From Saccharothrix syringae (GTDB taxonomy: Bacteria; Actinomycetota; Actinomycetes; Mycobacteriales; Pseudonocardiaceae): a stretch of DNA of 64,000 nt. A program made the position numbers and the translations under genes. Numbering within the stretch: position 1 is the stretch's first letter; each line of letters opens with the position of its first letter. Below are positions 28,489 through 38,855 of the stretch, piece by piece. The notes under the pieces were generated by a model that saw only the letters and a list, made by a program, of their open reading frames with translations, ran no database searches and had not been told where the DNA came from. Location of the stretch: positions 682,001-746,000 of the forward strand of contig NZ_CP034550.1 in the NCBI RefSeq assembly GCF_009498035.1, in the 5' to 3' direction.

Positions 28489-30102
<1,614 letters not shown>

Positions 30103-30112
30103 GAATGCACGC

Positions 30113-30991
30113 GTGACCAATGCTTCGTCGTCGGCCGGGCCGGGGAGTTCGCTCCTCGGCCCGGCCGACGTCCGTCGGCTGGCCGCCGACCTCGACGTCC
30201 GCCCCACCAAGAAGCTGGGGCAGAACTTCGTGCACGACCCGAACACGGTGCGCCGCATCGTGGCCTCGGCGGACCTGCGGCCGGACGACGTGGTGCTGGA
30301 GGTCGGACCCGGCCTGGGCTCGCTGACCCTGGCGCTGCTGCCCGCGTGCCGGGCCCTGGTGGCCGTGGAGATCGACGGGGTGCTGGCCGGCCGGCTGCCG
30401 CTCACCGTCGCCGAACGCGCGCCCGGCCTGGCCGACCGGCTCGCCGTGGTGCACGGGGACGCGATGCGCGTCACCGCCGACCGGCTGCCCCACGCGCCCA
30501 CCGCGCTGGTCGCCAACCTGCCCTACAACGTGGCCGTGCCCGTGGTGCTGCACCTGCTGGCCGAGCTGCCGTCGCTGCGCACCGGCCTGGTGATGGTGCA
30601 GTCCGAGGTGGCCGACCGGATGGCCGCCGGGCCCGGCAGCAAGGTCTACGGGGTGCCGAGCGTGAAGCTCGCCTGGTACGCCGACGCCCGCCGCGCCGGC
30701 CCGGTGTCGCGCTCGGTGTTCTGGCCGGTACCCAACGTGGACTCCGCGCTGGTCGCGTTCGAGCGCCACGCACCGCTGTCCACTGTGGATCAGAAGTGGC
30801 TCTTCTCGTTGGTGGACGCGGCTTTCGCGCAGCGGCGCAAGACCCTGCGCGGTGCGCTGGCCGGGTGGGCCGGCTCGCCCGCCGAGGCCGAGCGGCTGCT
30901 GCTCGCCGCGGGCGTCGACCCCGGCGCGCGGGGGGAGCAGTTGGGCGTCGACGACTTCGTCCGGATAGCCGAGGTCGCCTCGGCCCGGTAG
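30113..30991 (+). CDS. rsmA: 16S rRNA dimethyladenosine transferase
   Basis: 292-aa KsgA/RsmA, which dimethylates A1518 and A1519 of 16S rRNA late in 30S assembly. [18 protein letters not shown] at the N-terminus, SAM site [13 protein letters not shown] (about 63-75), catalytic [13 protein letters not shown] (about 134) and C-terminal [14 protein letters not shown] plus [15 protein letters not shown] start ten bases after rpfB, implying co-transcription. Confidence 0.96.
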   Translation: MTNASSSAGPGSSLLGPADVRRLAADLDVRPTKKLGQNFVHDPNTVRRIVASADLRPDDVVLEVGPGLGSLTLALLPACRALVAVEIDGVLAGRLPLTVAERAPGLADRLAVVHGDAMRVTADRLPHAPTALVANLPYNVAVPVVLHLLAELPSLRTGLVMVQSEVADRMAAGPGSKVYGVPSVKLAWYADARRAGPVSRSVFWPVPNVDSALVAFERHAPLSTVDQKWLFSLVDAAFAQRRKTLRGALAGWAGSPAEAERLLLAAGVDPGARGEQLGVDDFVRIAEVASAR

Positions 30992-31079
30992 TCGCCGATC
31001 CTTCGGCCATCAGTGTGATTTGCCGGACGTTCCTGTTACGGGCTTGCGTCGCCAGGGGTCCTTCGGGTGTACTCGACGT

Positions 31080-31170
31080 GCCATCCCGAGCGGCCGAGAG
31101 ACCTGGCTCCACGACGCCGCAGCAACCACCCCGCCACCGGGGCAGGTGCTTCAGCCAGGAACGATGGAGG
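31080..31170 (+). ncRNA. SAM (S-box) riboswitch upstream of metNIQ
   Basis: Matches the S-box core: GAGCGGCCGAGAGACCTGGC (31088-31107), GCAGCAACC (31119-31127) and GGTGCTTCAGCCAGG (31145-31159), with P1 formed by CCATC (31081-31085) and GATGG (31163-31167). S-adenosylmethionine binding stabilises P1. The 3' strand of P1 overlaps the GGAGG (31166-31170) that precedes a short leader ORF, so SAM could block translation of that ORF directly. The methionine importer downstream is the expected regulon. The subclass (SAM-I or a close relative) cannot be fixed by eye. Confidence 0.85.
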
Positions 31171-31175
31171 ATCAC

Positions 31176-31253
31176 GTGCCCAGGATGCGAATGCTCACCC
31201 GGAGGCGGGTCGTCGACCACGGCCGCCGCACGGTGTCGGCCTGTCGCAGCTGA
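31176..31253 (+). CDS. Short sulfur-regulon-type leader peptide
   Basis: 25 codons from GTG 31176 (GGAGG five bases upstream); internal ATGs at 31185 and 31191 also fit. The C-terminal 19 residues LTRRRVVDHGRRTVSACRS match the short LTRRRxVDLxRxxSxxCR leader peptides I recall upstream of actinobacterial sulfur genes. It lies between the riboswitch and metN. The Cys near the end suggests ribosome-mediated attenuation sensing cysteinyl-tRNA, but the 132 bases before metN (31254-31385) would need folding to test this. Confidence 0.65.
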   Translation: MPRMRMLTRRRVVDHGRRTVSACRS

Positions 31254-31385
31254 CGAGCTACCGCCTAGCCCGTCCGCACCCTCCTCTCGGCGTCCCCCTC
31301 CGCGGGACACATCCCTGAGCTTCGAAGCCTCCGGCCCACGCGCGCCACGAGCGCGCGCGGCCGCATGCAGTCGTGGAGTGAAAAC

Positions 31386-32392
<1,007 letters not shown>

Positions 32393-32396
<4 letters not shown>

Positions 32397-33076
32397 GGTC
32401 TGCAACACCCTGGTCCACCGTGTTCGACACCGTGCTCGCCGCGACCGGTGAGACGTTGTACATGGTGGGCGTCTCCACCCTGATCGCGGTCCTGCTCGGC
32501 ACCCCCGTCGGCGTCTGGCTCCAGCTCACCGCACCCGGTGGGCTGAAGCCGCGCCCGGTGCTCCACAAGGTGCTCGGGTTCGTCGTGGACCTCGGTCGCT
32601 CCATGCCCTTCCTGGTCCTGCTGGTGGTCCTCACCTCGCTGACCAGGCTCCTGCTCGGCAGCACCATCGGACCGACCGCCGCCATCGTGCCGCTGGCCGT
32701 CGGCGCCATCCCGTTCGTGGGCAGGCTGGTCCAGAACGTGCTGTCCGAAGTGCACGTCTCGGTGGTCGAGGCGGCGGTCACGACCGGCGCCTCGACCACC
32801 CGGATCGTCCGCAGCGTCCTGCTCCGCGAATCGCTGCCCGCCCTGGTGAACGCGGTCGGCGTGACCGCCATCGCCCTGCTCGGCTACTCGGCGATGGCCG
32901 GCGTGGTCGGCGGCGGCGGCCTCGGCGACCTCGCCGTGCGCGAGGGCTACCAGCGGTTCAACGAGCGCTACCTGTGGACCACGGTGGCCGTGCTGGCGGT
33001 CGTCGCCACCGCGATCCAGTTCACCGCCAACCGCGTGGCCCGGGCCGTCGACCGACGCCGCCACGCCTCCGTCTGA
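32393..33076 (+). CDS. metI: Methionine ABC transporter permease
   Basis: 227-aa membrane subunit with five or six helices. The EAA loop that docks on MetN reads VEAAVTTGASTTRIV, and SMPFLVLLVVLTSLTRLLLG plus YSAMAGVVGGGGLGDLAVREG are family signatures. GTG 32393 overlaps the metN stop (GTGA). Forms the translocation pore for MetQ-delivered D/L-methionine. Confidence 0.95.
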
Positions 33077-33100
33077 CCCCTCCGTCCCAAAAGGAACGAA

Positions 33101-33910
33101 ATGCGTATTCGTGCTGCCCTGCTGGCCGTGCTGCTCACCGCTGTGGGCTGCGGGAGCGGTGGTGAGACCGGCGCGGCATCGGACCCGAACGCGCCGCTCA
33201 AGGTCGGCGTGAGCCCCGTGCCGCACGCCCAGGTGCTCAAGTACGTCGCGGACAACCTGGCCGCCTCGAAGAACCTGAAGATCGAGGTCGTCGAGTTCAC
33301 CGACTACGTGCAGCCGAACACCGCGCTGGTGGACGGGTCGCTGGACGCCAACTACTTCCAGACCGTGCCCTACCTCGACACGTTCAAGGCCGAGAGCGGC
33401 GCGACCCTGGAGTGGATCGGCCCCGTGCACCTGGAGCCGCTGGGCCTGTACTCCAGCAAGCACAAGTCGCTGGCCGACCTGCCCGCCGGGGCCCGGGTGG
33501 CCGTGGCCAACGACGCCACCAACGAGGCGCGCGGCCTCAAGCTGCTCCAGGACAACGGCCTGATCAAGGTCCGGGCGGGGGCCGAGAAGACCGCGACCGT
33601 CCGCGACATCGAGGACAACCCGAAGAACCTGGAGTTCGTCGAGCTGGAGGCCGCCCAGCTGCCCCGCTCGCTCGACGACACCGACGCGTCCGTGATCAAC
33701 GGCAACTACGCCATCGACGCGGGCCTCAAGCCGGCCGACGACGCCCTGGCGCTGGAGAAGACCGAGGGCAACCCCAACGCCAACGGCCTGGTAACCCGCG
33801 CCGAGCTCAAGGACGACCAGCGGATCAAGGACCTCCTCGAACTCCTCCAGTCCCAGCAGGTCAAGGACTACATCAAGGAAACCTTCGCCGGCTCCGTCCT
33901 GGCCGTCTGA
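33101..33910 (+). CDS. metQ: Methionine-binding lipoprotein
   Basis: 269-aa substrate-binding lipoprotein (NlpA/MetQ family). Signal with lipobox LTAVGC and lipidated Cys17. Mature start LKVGVSPVPHAQVLKYV, then FTDYVQPNTALVDGSLDANYFQTVPYL, the standard MetQ ligand-cleft sequence. AAAAGGAACGAA precedes ATG 33101. Last gene of the riboswitch-controlled operon; a 22-bp repeat array follows within 12 bases. Confidence 0.96.
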   Translation: MRIRAALLAVLLTAVGCGSGGETGAASDPNAPLKVGVSPVPHAQVLKYVADNLAASKNLKIEVVEFTDYVQPNTALVDGSLDANYFQTVPYLDTFKAESGATLEWIGPVHLEPLGLYSSKHKSLADLPAGARVAVANDATNEARGLKLLQDNGLIKVRAGAEKTATVRDIEDNPKNLEFVELEAAQLPRSLDDTDASVINGNYAIDAGLKPADDALALEKTEGNPNANGLVTRAELKDDQRIKDLLELLQSQQVKDYIKETFAGSVLAV

Positions 33911-33921
33911 CCCACCCAACC

Positions 33922-34164
33922 GCACGACACGCCGGCCCCAACCGCACGACACGCCGGCCTCGGACGCATGACACGCCGGCCTTGAGCGCATGACACGCCG
34001 GCCTTGAGCGCATGACACGCCGGCCTTGAGCGCATGACACGCCGGCCTTGAGCGCATGACACGCCGGGACAAAACCGGGAACTCGGGCGTGTCATGCGTT
34101 CAGACCTCGCGTGTCATGCGGTCGAGGCCCGCGTGTCGTGCGGTCGGGGCCGGTGAGTTGTGCG
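33922..34164. repeat. 22-bp-period array: seven forward then four inverted copies
   Basis: Core GCA(T/C)GACACGCCGG starts at 33922, 33944, 33966, 33988, 34010, 34032 and 34054, exactly 22 bp apart. After a 19-bp centre (34068-34086) the inverted core GCGTGTCATGCG starts at 34087 and 34109, with degenerate copies at 34131 and 34153, again every 22 bp. The other 8 bp of each unit vary (CCTTGAGC most often). The transcript could form a very long hairpin. The same element recurs at 59797-60015 in opposite block order. 34165-34268 before ispE holds nothing recognised. Confidence 0.95.
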
Positions 34165-34268
34165 TTCGGGTCCCCCGTGCCGGTCGGCGCGGGGGACCCG
34201 CCTGCTTCCGGTGCTGGTCAGGGGTGGGTTGGAGCGGGCAACCGGGAAACGCCCGTACGCTTCATGGC

Positions 34269-35234
34269 GTGCTCGCAGTCGTACCGCCCCCGGTCACCGT
34301 CCGCGTCCCGGCCAAGGTCAACCTGCACCTGGCCGTCGGCGATCAACGCGCGGACGGCTACCACGACCTGGTGACGGTCTTCCAGGCCCTGTCGCTCACC
34401 GACGAGGTCACCGTCGCCGTGGCCGACGACCCCGGGGTGGAGGTGCGCGGCGAGGGCGCCGACTCGGTGCCCACCGGCGCGTCCAACCTCGCCTGGCGGG
34501 CGGTGCGGGTGCTGGCCGAGCACGTCGGCCGCGACCCGGAGGACCCGAAGGTCCGGATCTCGATCCGCAAGGCCATCCCGGTGGCGGGCGGCATGGCGGG
34601 CGGCAGCGCGGACGCGGCGGCGACGCTGGTCGGCCTGGCCGCGCTGTGGCGGCTGGAGGTCGGCAAGGACGAGCTGGCCGAGCTGGCCGCGAAGATCGGC
34701 GCGGACGTCCCGTTCGCCCTCTACGGCGGCACGGCCCTGGGCACCGACCGCGGCGACCGGATCGTGCCGGTGCTGGCGCGGCACACGTTCCACTGGGTGC
34801 TGGCCTTCGACCGGCGCGGCCTGCCCACGCCCGAGGTGTTCGACGAGCTGGACCGGCTGCGCGCGGAGGGCGACCCGCCGCGCGTCGGGCCGGCCGAGGC
34901 GGTGCTGGAGGGCCTGGCGTCCGGTGACCCGCGCCAGCTCGCCCTGCTGCTCGGCAACGACCTCCAGGCGGCGGCGGTGTCGCTGCGGCCGAACCTGCGG
35001 CGCACGCTGCGCGCGGGCGTGAACGCGGGCGCGCTGGCCGGTATGGTGTCCGGCTCGGGCCCGACCTGCGCGTTCCTGTGCACGGACGGCGACTCGGCGG
35101 TCCGGGTGGCGGCCGAGCTGGCGGGCGCGGGGGTGTGCCGGACGGTGCGCGTGGCCCAGGGCCCGGTGCACGGCGCCCGCGTGGTCGGCACCGACGAGGC
35201 GTCCCGGCCGACCCCGCCCGAAGTGCACGCCTGA
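34269..35234 (+). CDS. ispE: 4-diphosphocytidyl-2-C-methyl-D-erythritol kinase
   Basis: 321-aa GHMP kinase of the non-mevalonate (MEP) isoprenoid pathway. [21 protein letters not shown] at the N-terminus, ATP motif [20 protein letters not shown] (about 102-121) and C-terminal [13 protein letters not shown] are diagnostic. GTG 34269 is chosen as it begins just before the PAKVNL strand; upstream codons in the same frame run into the repeat array. Followed by an ABC-F gene 46 bases on. Confidence 0.95.
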   Translation: MLAVVPPPVTVRVPAKVNLHLAVGDQRADGYHDLVTVFQALSLTDEVTVAVADDPGVEVRGEGADSVPTGASNLAWRAVRVLAEHVGRDPEDPKVRISIRKAIPVAGGMAGGSADAAATLVGLAALWRLEVGKDELAELAAKIGADVPFALYGGTALGTDRGDRIVPVLARHTFHWVLAFDRRGLPTPEVFDELDRLRAEGDPPRVGPAEAVLEGLASGDPRQLALLLGNDLQAAAVSLRPNLRRTLRAGVNAGALAGMVSGSGPTCAFLCTDGDSAVRVAAELAGAGVCRTVRVAQGPVHGARVVGTDEASRPTPPEVHA

Positions 35235-35280
35235 GCGCGCGAAGCTCGTTGTTGCCCACGTTTCGACGAAGGTGCTGGTA

Positions 35281-37050
35281 GTGGCCAACCTGGTCAATCT
35301 TGAGAACGTCTCCAAGTCGTTCGGCGTGCGCCCGCTGCTGGACGGCGTGTCCCTCGGTGTCGGCGCGGGCGACCGGATCGGGGTGGTCGGCCTCAACGGT
35401 GGCGGCAAGACCACCCTGCTGGAGGTGCTGGCCGGCGTCGCCGAGCCGGACGAGGGGCGCGTCAGCCGCAACCGCGACCTGCGCATGGCCGTGGTGACGC
35501 AGCGCACCGAGCTGCCCGAGGGCTCGACCGTGCGCAACGCCGTGCTCGACCCGCTCGGGTACGGCGCCGAGCACGAGTGGGCGGCGGACGCCCGGGTGCG
35601 CTCGATCCTCGACGGCCTGGGCATCACCGGCTTCGGCCTGGACTCCCCGGTGGGCACCATGTCCGGTGGCGAGCGGCGCCGGGTCGCGCTGGCCGCGGCG
35701 CTGGTGCGCGACCTGGACCTGGTGGTGCTGGACGAGCCGACCAACCACCTGGACGTGGAGGGCGTGCGCTGGCTGGCCGAGCACCTGCTGGCCCGGCGCA
35801 CCGCGCTGGTCGTGGTGACCCACGACCGGTGGTTCCTGGACACGGTGTGCAGCCGGACGTGGGAGGTCGTCGGCGGTCGGGTCGAGCAGTACGAGGGCGG
35901 TTACGCGGACTGGGTGTTCGCCCGCGCCGAGCGCGCCCGGCTGGCCGACGCGATCGAGGAGAAGCGCCGCAACCTGGCCCGCAAGGAGCTGGCGTGGCTG
36001 CGCCGCGGCGCGCCCGCCCGCACGTCCAAGCCGCGCTACCGCATCGAGGCGGCCGAGGCGCTGATCTCGGACGTGCCGCCGCCGCGCGACTCGGTGGAGC
36101 TGATGGCCTTCGCCAAGCGCCGGCTGGGCCGCACGGTGCTGGAGCTGGAGGACGCGACGCTGTCCGTGCCCGACCGCGTGCTGGTGCGCGACCTGACGTG
36201 GCGCATCGGCCCCGGCGACCGGGTGGGCATCGTCGGCGTGAACGGCTCGGGCAAGACCACGCTGCTGCGCGCCCTGGCCGGCGAGCAGGAGCTGGACACC
36301 GGGCACCGCGTCCAGGGGCAGACGGTCAAGCTCGCGCACCTGAGCCAGGAGCTGCACGACCTCGACGGCTCGCTGCGCGTGCTGGAGGCGGTCGAGCAGG
36401 TCGCCCGGCGGGTGGTGCTGGGCAAGCAGGAGCTGTCCGCGTCGCAGCTCGCCGAGCGGTTCGGGTTCTCGTCCCAGCAGCAGTGGACGCCGGTCGGCGA
36501 CCTGTCCGGCGGCGAGCGGCGGCGGTTGCAGCTGGCCCGGCTGCTGATGGCCGAGCCGAACGTGCTGCTGCTCGACGAGCCGACCAACGACCTGGACATC
36601 GACACCCTCCAGCAGCTGGAGGACCTGCTCGACTCGTGGCCGGGCACGCTGGTCGTCATCTCCCACGACCGGTACCTGGTGGAGCGGGTGTGCGACCGGG
36701 TGGTGGCCCTGTTCGGCGACGGCGGGCTGACCGACCTGCCCGGCGGCATCGAGGAGTACCTGCGGCGCCGGGACCGGCAGCGGGAGGCGGCCGCCGCCCC
36801 GGTGGCCAAGCCCGCCGCGGCCCCGTCGTCGGCCGCCGACCAGCGCGCCGCCCGCAAGGAGCTGGCCCGGCTGGAGCGGCGGTTGGAGGTGCTGCAGAAG
36901 AAGGAGGCCGAGCTGCACGCCAAGCTCGCCGAGGCGGCCACCGACCCCGGTCGGCTGCTGGCGCTGGACGCGGAGCTGAAGGCCGTGCTGGCGGAGGCGG
37001 AGGACGTCGAGGCGCAGTGGCTGGAGGCGGCGGAGGCGGCGGAGGGCTGA
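35281..37050 (+). CDS. ABC-F family ribosome-associated ATPase
   Basis: 589-aa soluble protein with two ABC domains and no membrane segment. Domain 1: GLNGGGKTTLL, MSGGERRRVALAAAL, VVLDEPTNHLD. Domain 2: GVNGSGKTTLLRAL, LSGGERRRLQLARLL, LLLDEPTNDLD. Between them is a basic linker helix (EEKRRNLARKELAWLRRGAPAR), the part that enters the ribosomal P-site region. The C-terminus (about 515-589) is a coiled coil, as in Uup. ABC-F proteins relieve ribosome stalling or give antibiotic protection; which applies here is not visible. GTG 35281 (VANLVNLENVSK) has GAAGG upstream; GTG 35272 would add three residues. Confidence 0.93.
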   Translation: MANLVNLENVSKSFGVRPLLDGVSLGVGAGDRIGVVGLNGGGKTTLLEVLAGVAEPDEGRVSRNRDLRMAVVTQRTELPEGSTVRNAVLDPLGYGAEHEWAADARVRSILDGLGITGFGLDSPVGTMSGGERRRVALAAALVRDLDLVVLDEPTNHLDVEGVRWLAEHLLARRTALVVVTHDRWFLDTVCSRTWEVVGGRVEQYEGGYADWVFARAERARLADAIEEKRRNLARKELAWLRRGAPARTSKPRYRIEAAEALISDVPPPRDSVELMAFAKRRLGRTVLELEDATLSVPDRVLVRDLTWRIGPGDRVGIVGVNGSGKTTLLRALAGEQELDTGHRVQGQTVKLAHLSQELHDLDGSLRVLEAVEQVARRVVLGKQELSASQLAERFGFSSQQQWTPVGDLSGGERRRLQLARLLMAEPNVLLLDEPTNDLDIDTLQQLEDLLDSWPGTLVVISHDRYLVERVCDRVVALFGDGGLTDLPGGIEEYLRRRDRQREAAAAPVAKPAAAPSSAADQRAARKELARLERRLEVLQKKEAELHAKLAEAATDPGRLLALDAELKAVLAEAEDVEAQWLEAAEAAEG

Positions 37051-37381
37051 CGCGGCGGGGTGGCCGGGACGTTCGACGAACACGTCCGAGGGGCCGGCGT
37101 CCACCGCGCCGGTCCTGCCGCACCGCACCGGCGTGTTCGACGACTCGCCGCTGACCGACTTCGGGCCCGTCGACGTCGACGAGCCGGCGACTTCACCGAC
37201 CTCCGGGTGGCGGGCAGCGCCCGGCCGGACCCGGCGGAGCTGTCGGCCGGGCTCGTGTCCACCCAGCCGACCCACCGGCGCGGCGTCAACGCCGCCCCGC
37301 TCCCGCGACGACCCGGCCGTCCGCCCCGGAGTCCGCCGGCGTGGCACGGGGCCGTTCGCGTCGCCGCGGCCGGCCCCGCCG
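37051..37381 (+). other. Gap with possible frameshifted coding remnant
   Basis: No intact gene. On the plus strand, coding-like third-position bias appears in one frame around 37085-37190 (TSEGPASTAPVLPHRTGVFD, DDSPLTDFGPVDVDEPA) and shifts to another frame around 37186-37310 (GDFTDLRVAGSARPDPAEL, SAGLVSTQPTHRRGVN). Joined by one frameshift these would make one stretch of about 70 residues without known domain. It may be a decayed gene; the alternative is chance in GC-rich DNA. Confidence 0.3.
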
Positions 37382-38746
37382 CTACCTGCCCCGCTTGCGC
37401 AGCTCCGCCACCAGCAGCGGCATCAGCTCGTCGACGAACGCGCAGTCGTAGCCCTGGCCCGGCATGAGCGAGTGGGCGAACCTGGTCTTGGCCACCTCGG
37501 CCGACGACGCGCCGACCATGCCGTCCAGGGCGATGCCGACCTCCTCCAGCAGCCGGTCCACCTGCGAGGTCCGGTAGCCGCGCGCCGCGGGTCCGGCCAG
37601 GGGCACCTTGAGCCGGCGCAGCTGCTTCCAGGACGTGATCGGGGGCAGCGAGGCCGGGTCCGGCGGCCCGTCGGCGAGCTGCTTCTCCACCCTCGCCAGG
37701 AACGCGTCCACCTCGGTCTCGTCGTACCCGCGCCGCCCGAACATGGGGCGGCTGAAGCGGACCTCGCGCACCTCCCGCGCGGTCAGGTCGTCCTGCCCGA
37801 GCAGGGTGTTCTCCACGCGGTCCAGGAACCGGTCGACCTGGGACTCCTGGTAGCCGCGGCGGCCGCGCGGCGGTTTGCCGAACGACGCGGTCCGCACGTC
37901 CCGCGCGGTCAGCGGCCGGGTGCCGGGGCCGGGGCGCGGCCGCACCGGCGGCGTGATCGGGTGCACGGGGGCGAGCCCGGGTGACGAGGCGGAGGCGGGC
38001 CGGAGCCCGGGTGACGAGGCGGAGGCGGGCCGGAGCGCGGGCGACGAGGCGGAGGCCGGCTTGAACCCGGGCGACGAGGCGGACGCGCGCTGCACGGGCG
38101 GGCGCGAGTCGGGCTTGCGCTGGGAGGCCGGCGGCGGTCGGCGCTCCAGCGTCACCACGACCAGGTCGAGGAACGTGTCCACGTCGTCCTCGTCGTACCC
38201 GACCATGCCCGGCGGGGCGTAGCCGAACCGCTTCTCCTGCACCTCCAGCGCGGTCAGGCCGTCCCGGCCCGCCAGGGTGTCCTCGATCCGCTCCAGGAAC
38301 GCGTCGATCTCGCCCTCGTGGTACCCGCGGTTGCCGGGGCGGGGCTTGTGGAACCGCACGCCGCGCACGTCCTGGGGCGTCAGCCCCGGCGCGGGGCGCA
38401 TCCCGGTCGACGTGGCGTGCGCGCCCCGGGCGGGCGCGGCGGCCTGGCGGCGCTGCGGCGTCGAACCCAGGGTCTCCGCGACGAGGTCCATGAAGGCGTC
38501 GACCTCGGTGGCGTGGTAGCCGGGCACCGCGGGTCTGAACCGGACCGTGCGCACGTCCCGCTCGGTCACGTCGTCCCGACCCAGCAGGGTCGCCTCGACC
38601 CGGTCGAGGAAGGCGTCCACCTGGCCCTCGTCGTACCCCGGCCGGCCGGGAGGGGGGCGGTGGAAGGCGACCTGCCGCAGATCCTGCGCGCTCAACAGCG
38701 GCGCCGGATGCGCAGGCGTGTGCTGACGAGCGTCGAACCCGGCCAC
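37382..38746 (-). CDS. DivIVA-domain repeat protein, eight repeats
   Basis: 454-aa protein made of eight about 40-residue DivIVA-type modules, each reading roughly L(T/S)xxDVRxxxFxxPxxGxxGYdexeVDaFLdrVexTL. They come as four pairs (about 19-90, 123-200, 288-358, 368-450); modules 7 and 8 are the most diverged. Between pairs 2 and 3 is a disordered linker with four ASASSPGxxP decapeptides, encoded by four 30-bp DNA repeats (37981-38100). GTG 38746 follows a perfect AAGGAGGT six bases upstream. No membrane helix. In DivIVA/Wag31 one such N-terminal module senses curved membrane; an array could multimerise there. Function unknown; it fits the family called DivIVA domain repeat protein. Confidence 0.88.
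   Translation of the reverse strand: MAGFDARQHTPAHPAPLLSAQDLRQVAFHRPPPGRPGYDEGQVDAFLDRVEATLLGRDDVTERDVRTVRFRPAVPGYHATEVDAFMDLVAETLGSTPQRRQAAAPARGAHATSTGMRPAPGLTPQDVRGVRFHKPRPGNRGYHEGEIDAFLERIEDTLAGRDGLTALEVQEKRFGYAPPGMVGYDEDDVDTFLDLVVVTLERRPPPASQRKPDSRPPVQRASASSPGFKPASASSPALRPASASSPGLRPASASSPGLAPVHPITPPVRPRPGPGTRPLTARDVRTASFGKPPRGRRGYQESQVDRFLDRVENTLLGQDDLTAREVREVRFSRPMFGRRGYDETEVDAFLARVEKQLADGPPDPASLPPITSWKQLRRLKVPLAGPAARGYRTSQVDRLLEEVGIALDGMVGASSAEVAKTRFAHSLMPGQGYDCAFVDELMPLLVAELRKRGR
37981..38100. repeat. Four in-frame 30-bp repeats in the DivIVA-repeat gene
   Basis: Units at 37981, 38011, 38041 and 38071 encode the ASASSPG(L/A/F)(R/K)P linker on the minus strand. The first two are identical for nearly all of their length, suggesting recent expansion. 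Confidence 0.9.
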
Positions 38747-38855
38747 CCAATTACCTCCTTCGTGTGATGTACCGGGGAGTATCGCGGGACGGGGCCCCGT
38801 ATGTTTCGCCCTATCGGCTCAATGATTGCCCTCGTGCCGATCTACCCTGGCGCTC

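Noticed and set aside
33922..34164. Regular repeats resembling a CRISPR array
   Set aside because: The unit is only 22 bp with 8 variable bases, there are inverted copies, and no cas genes lie in the window.
36036..38750. A 904-codon minus-strand open frame over the ABC-F and DivIVA-repeat genes
   Set aside because: Overlaps the clear DivIVA-repeat frame on the same strand and the ABC-F gene opposite; no domains.
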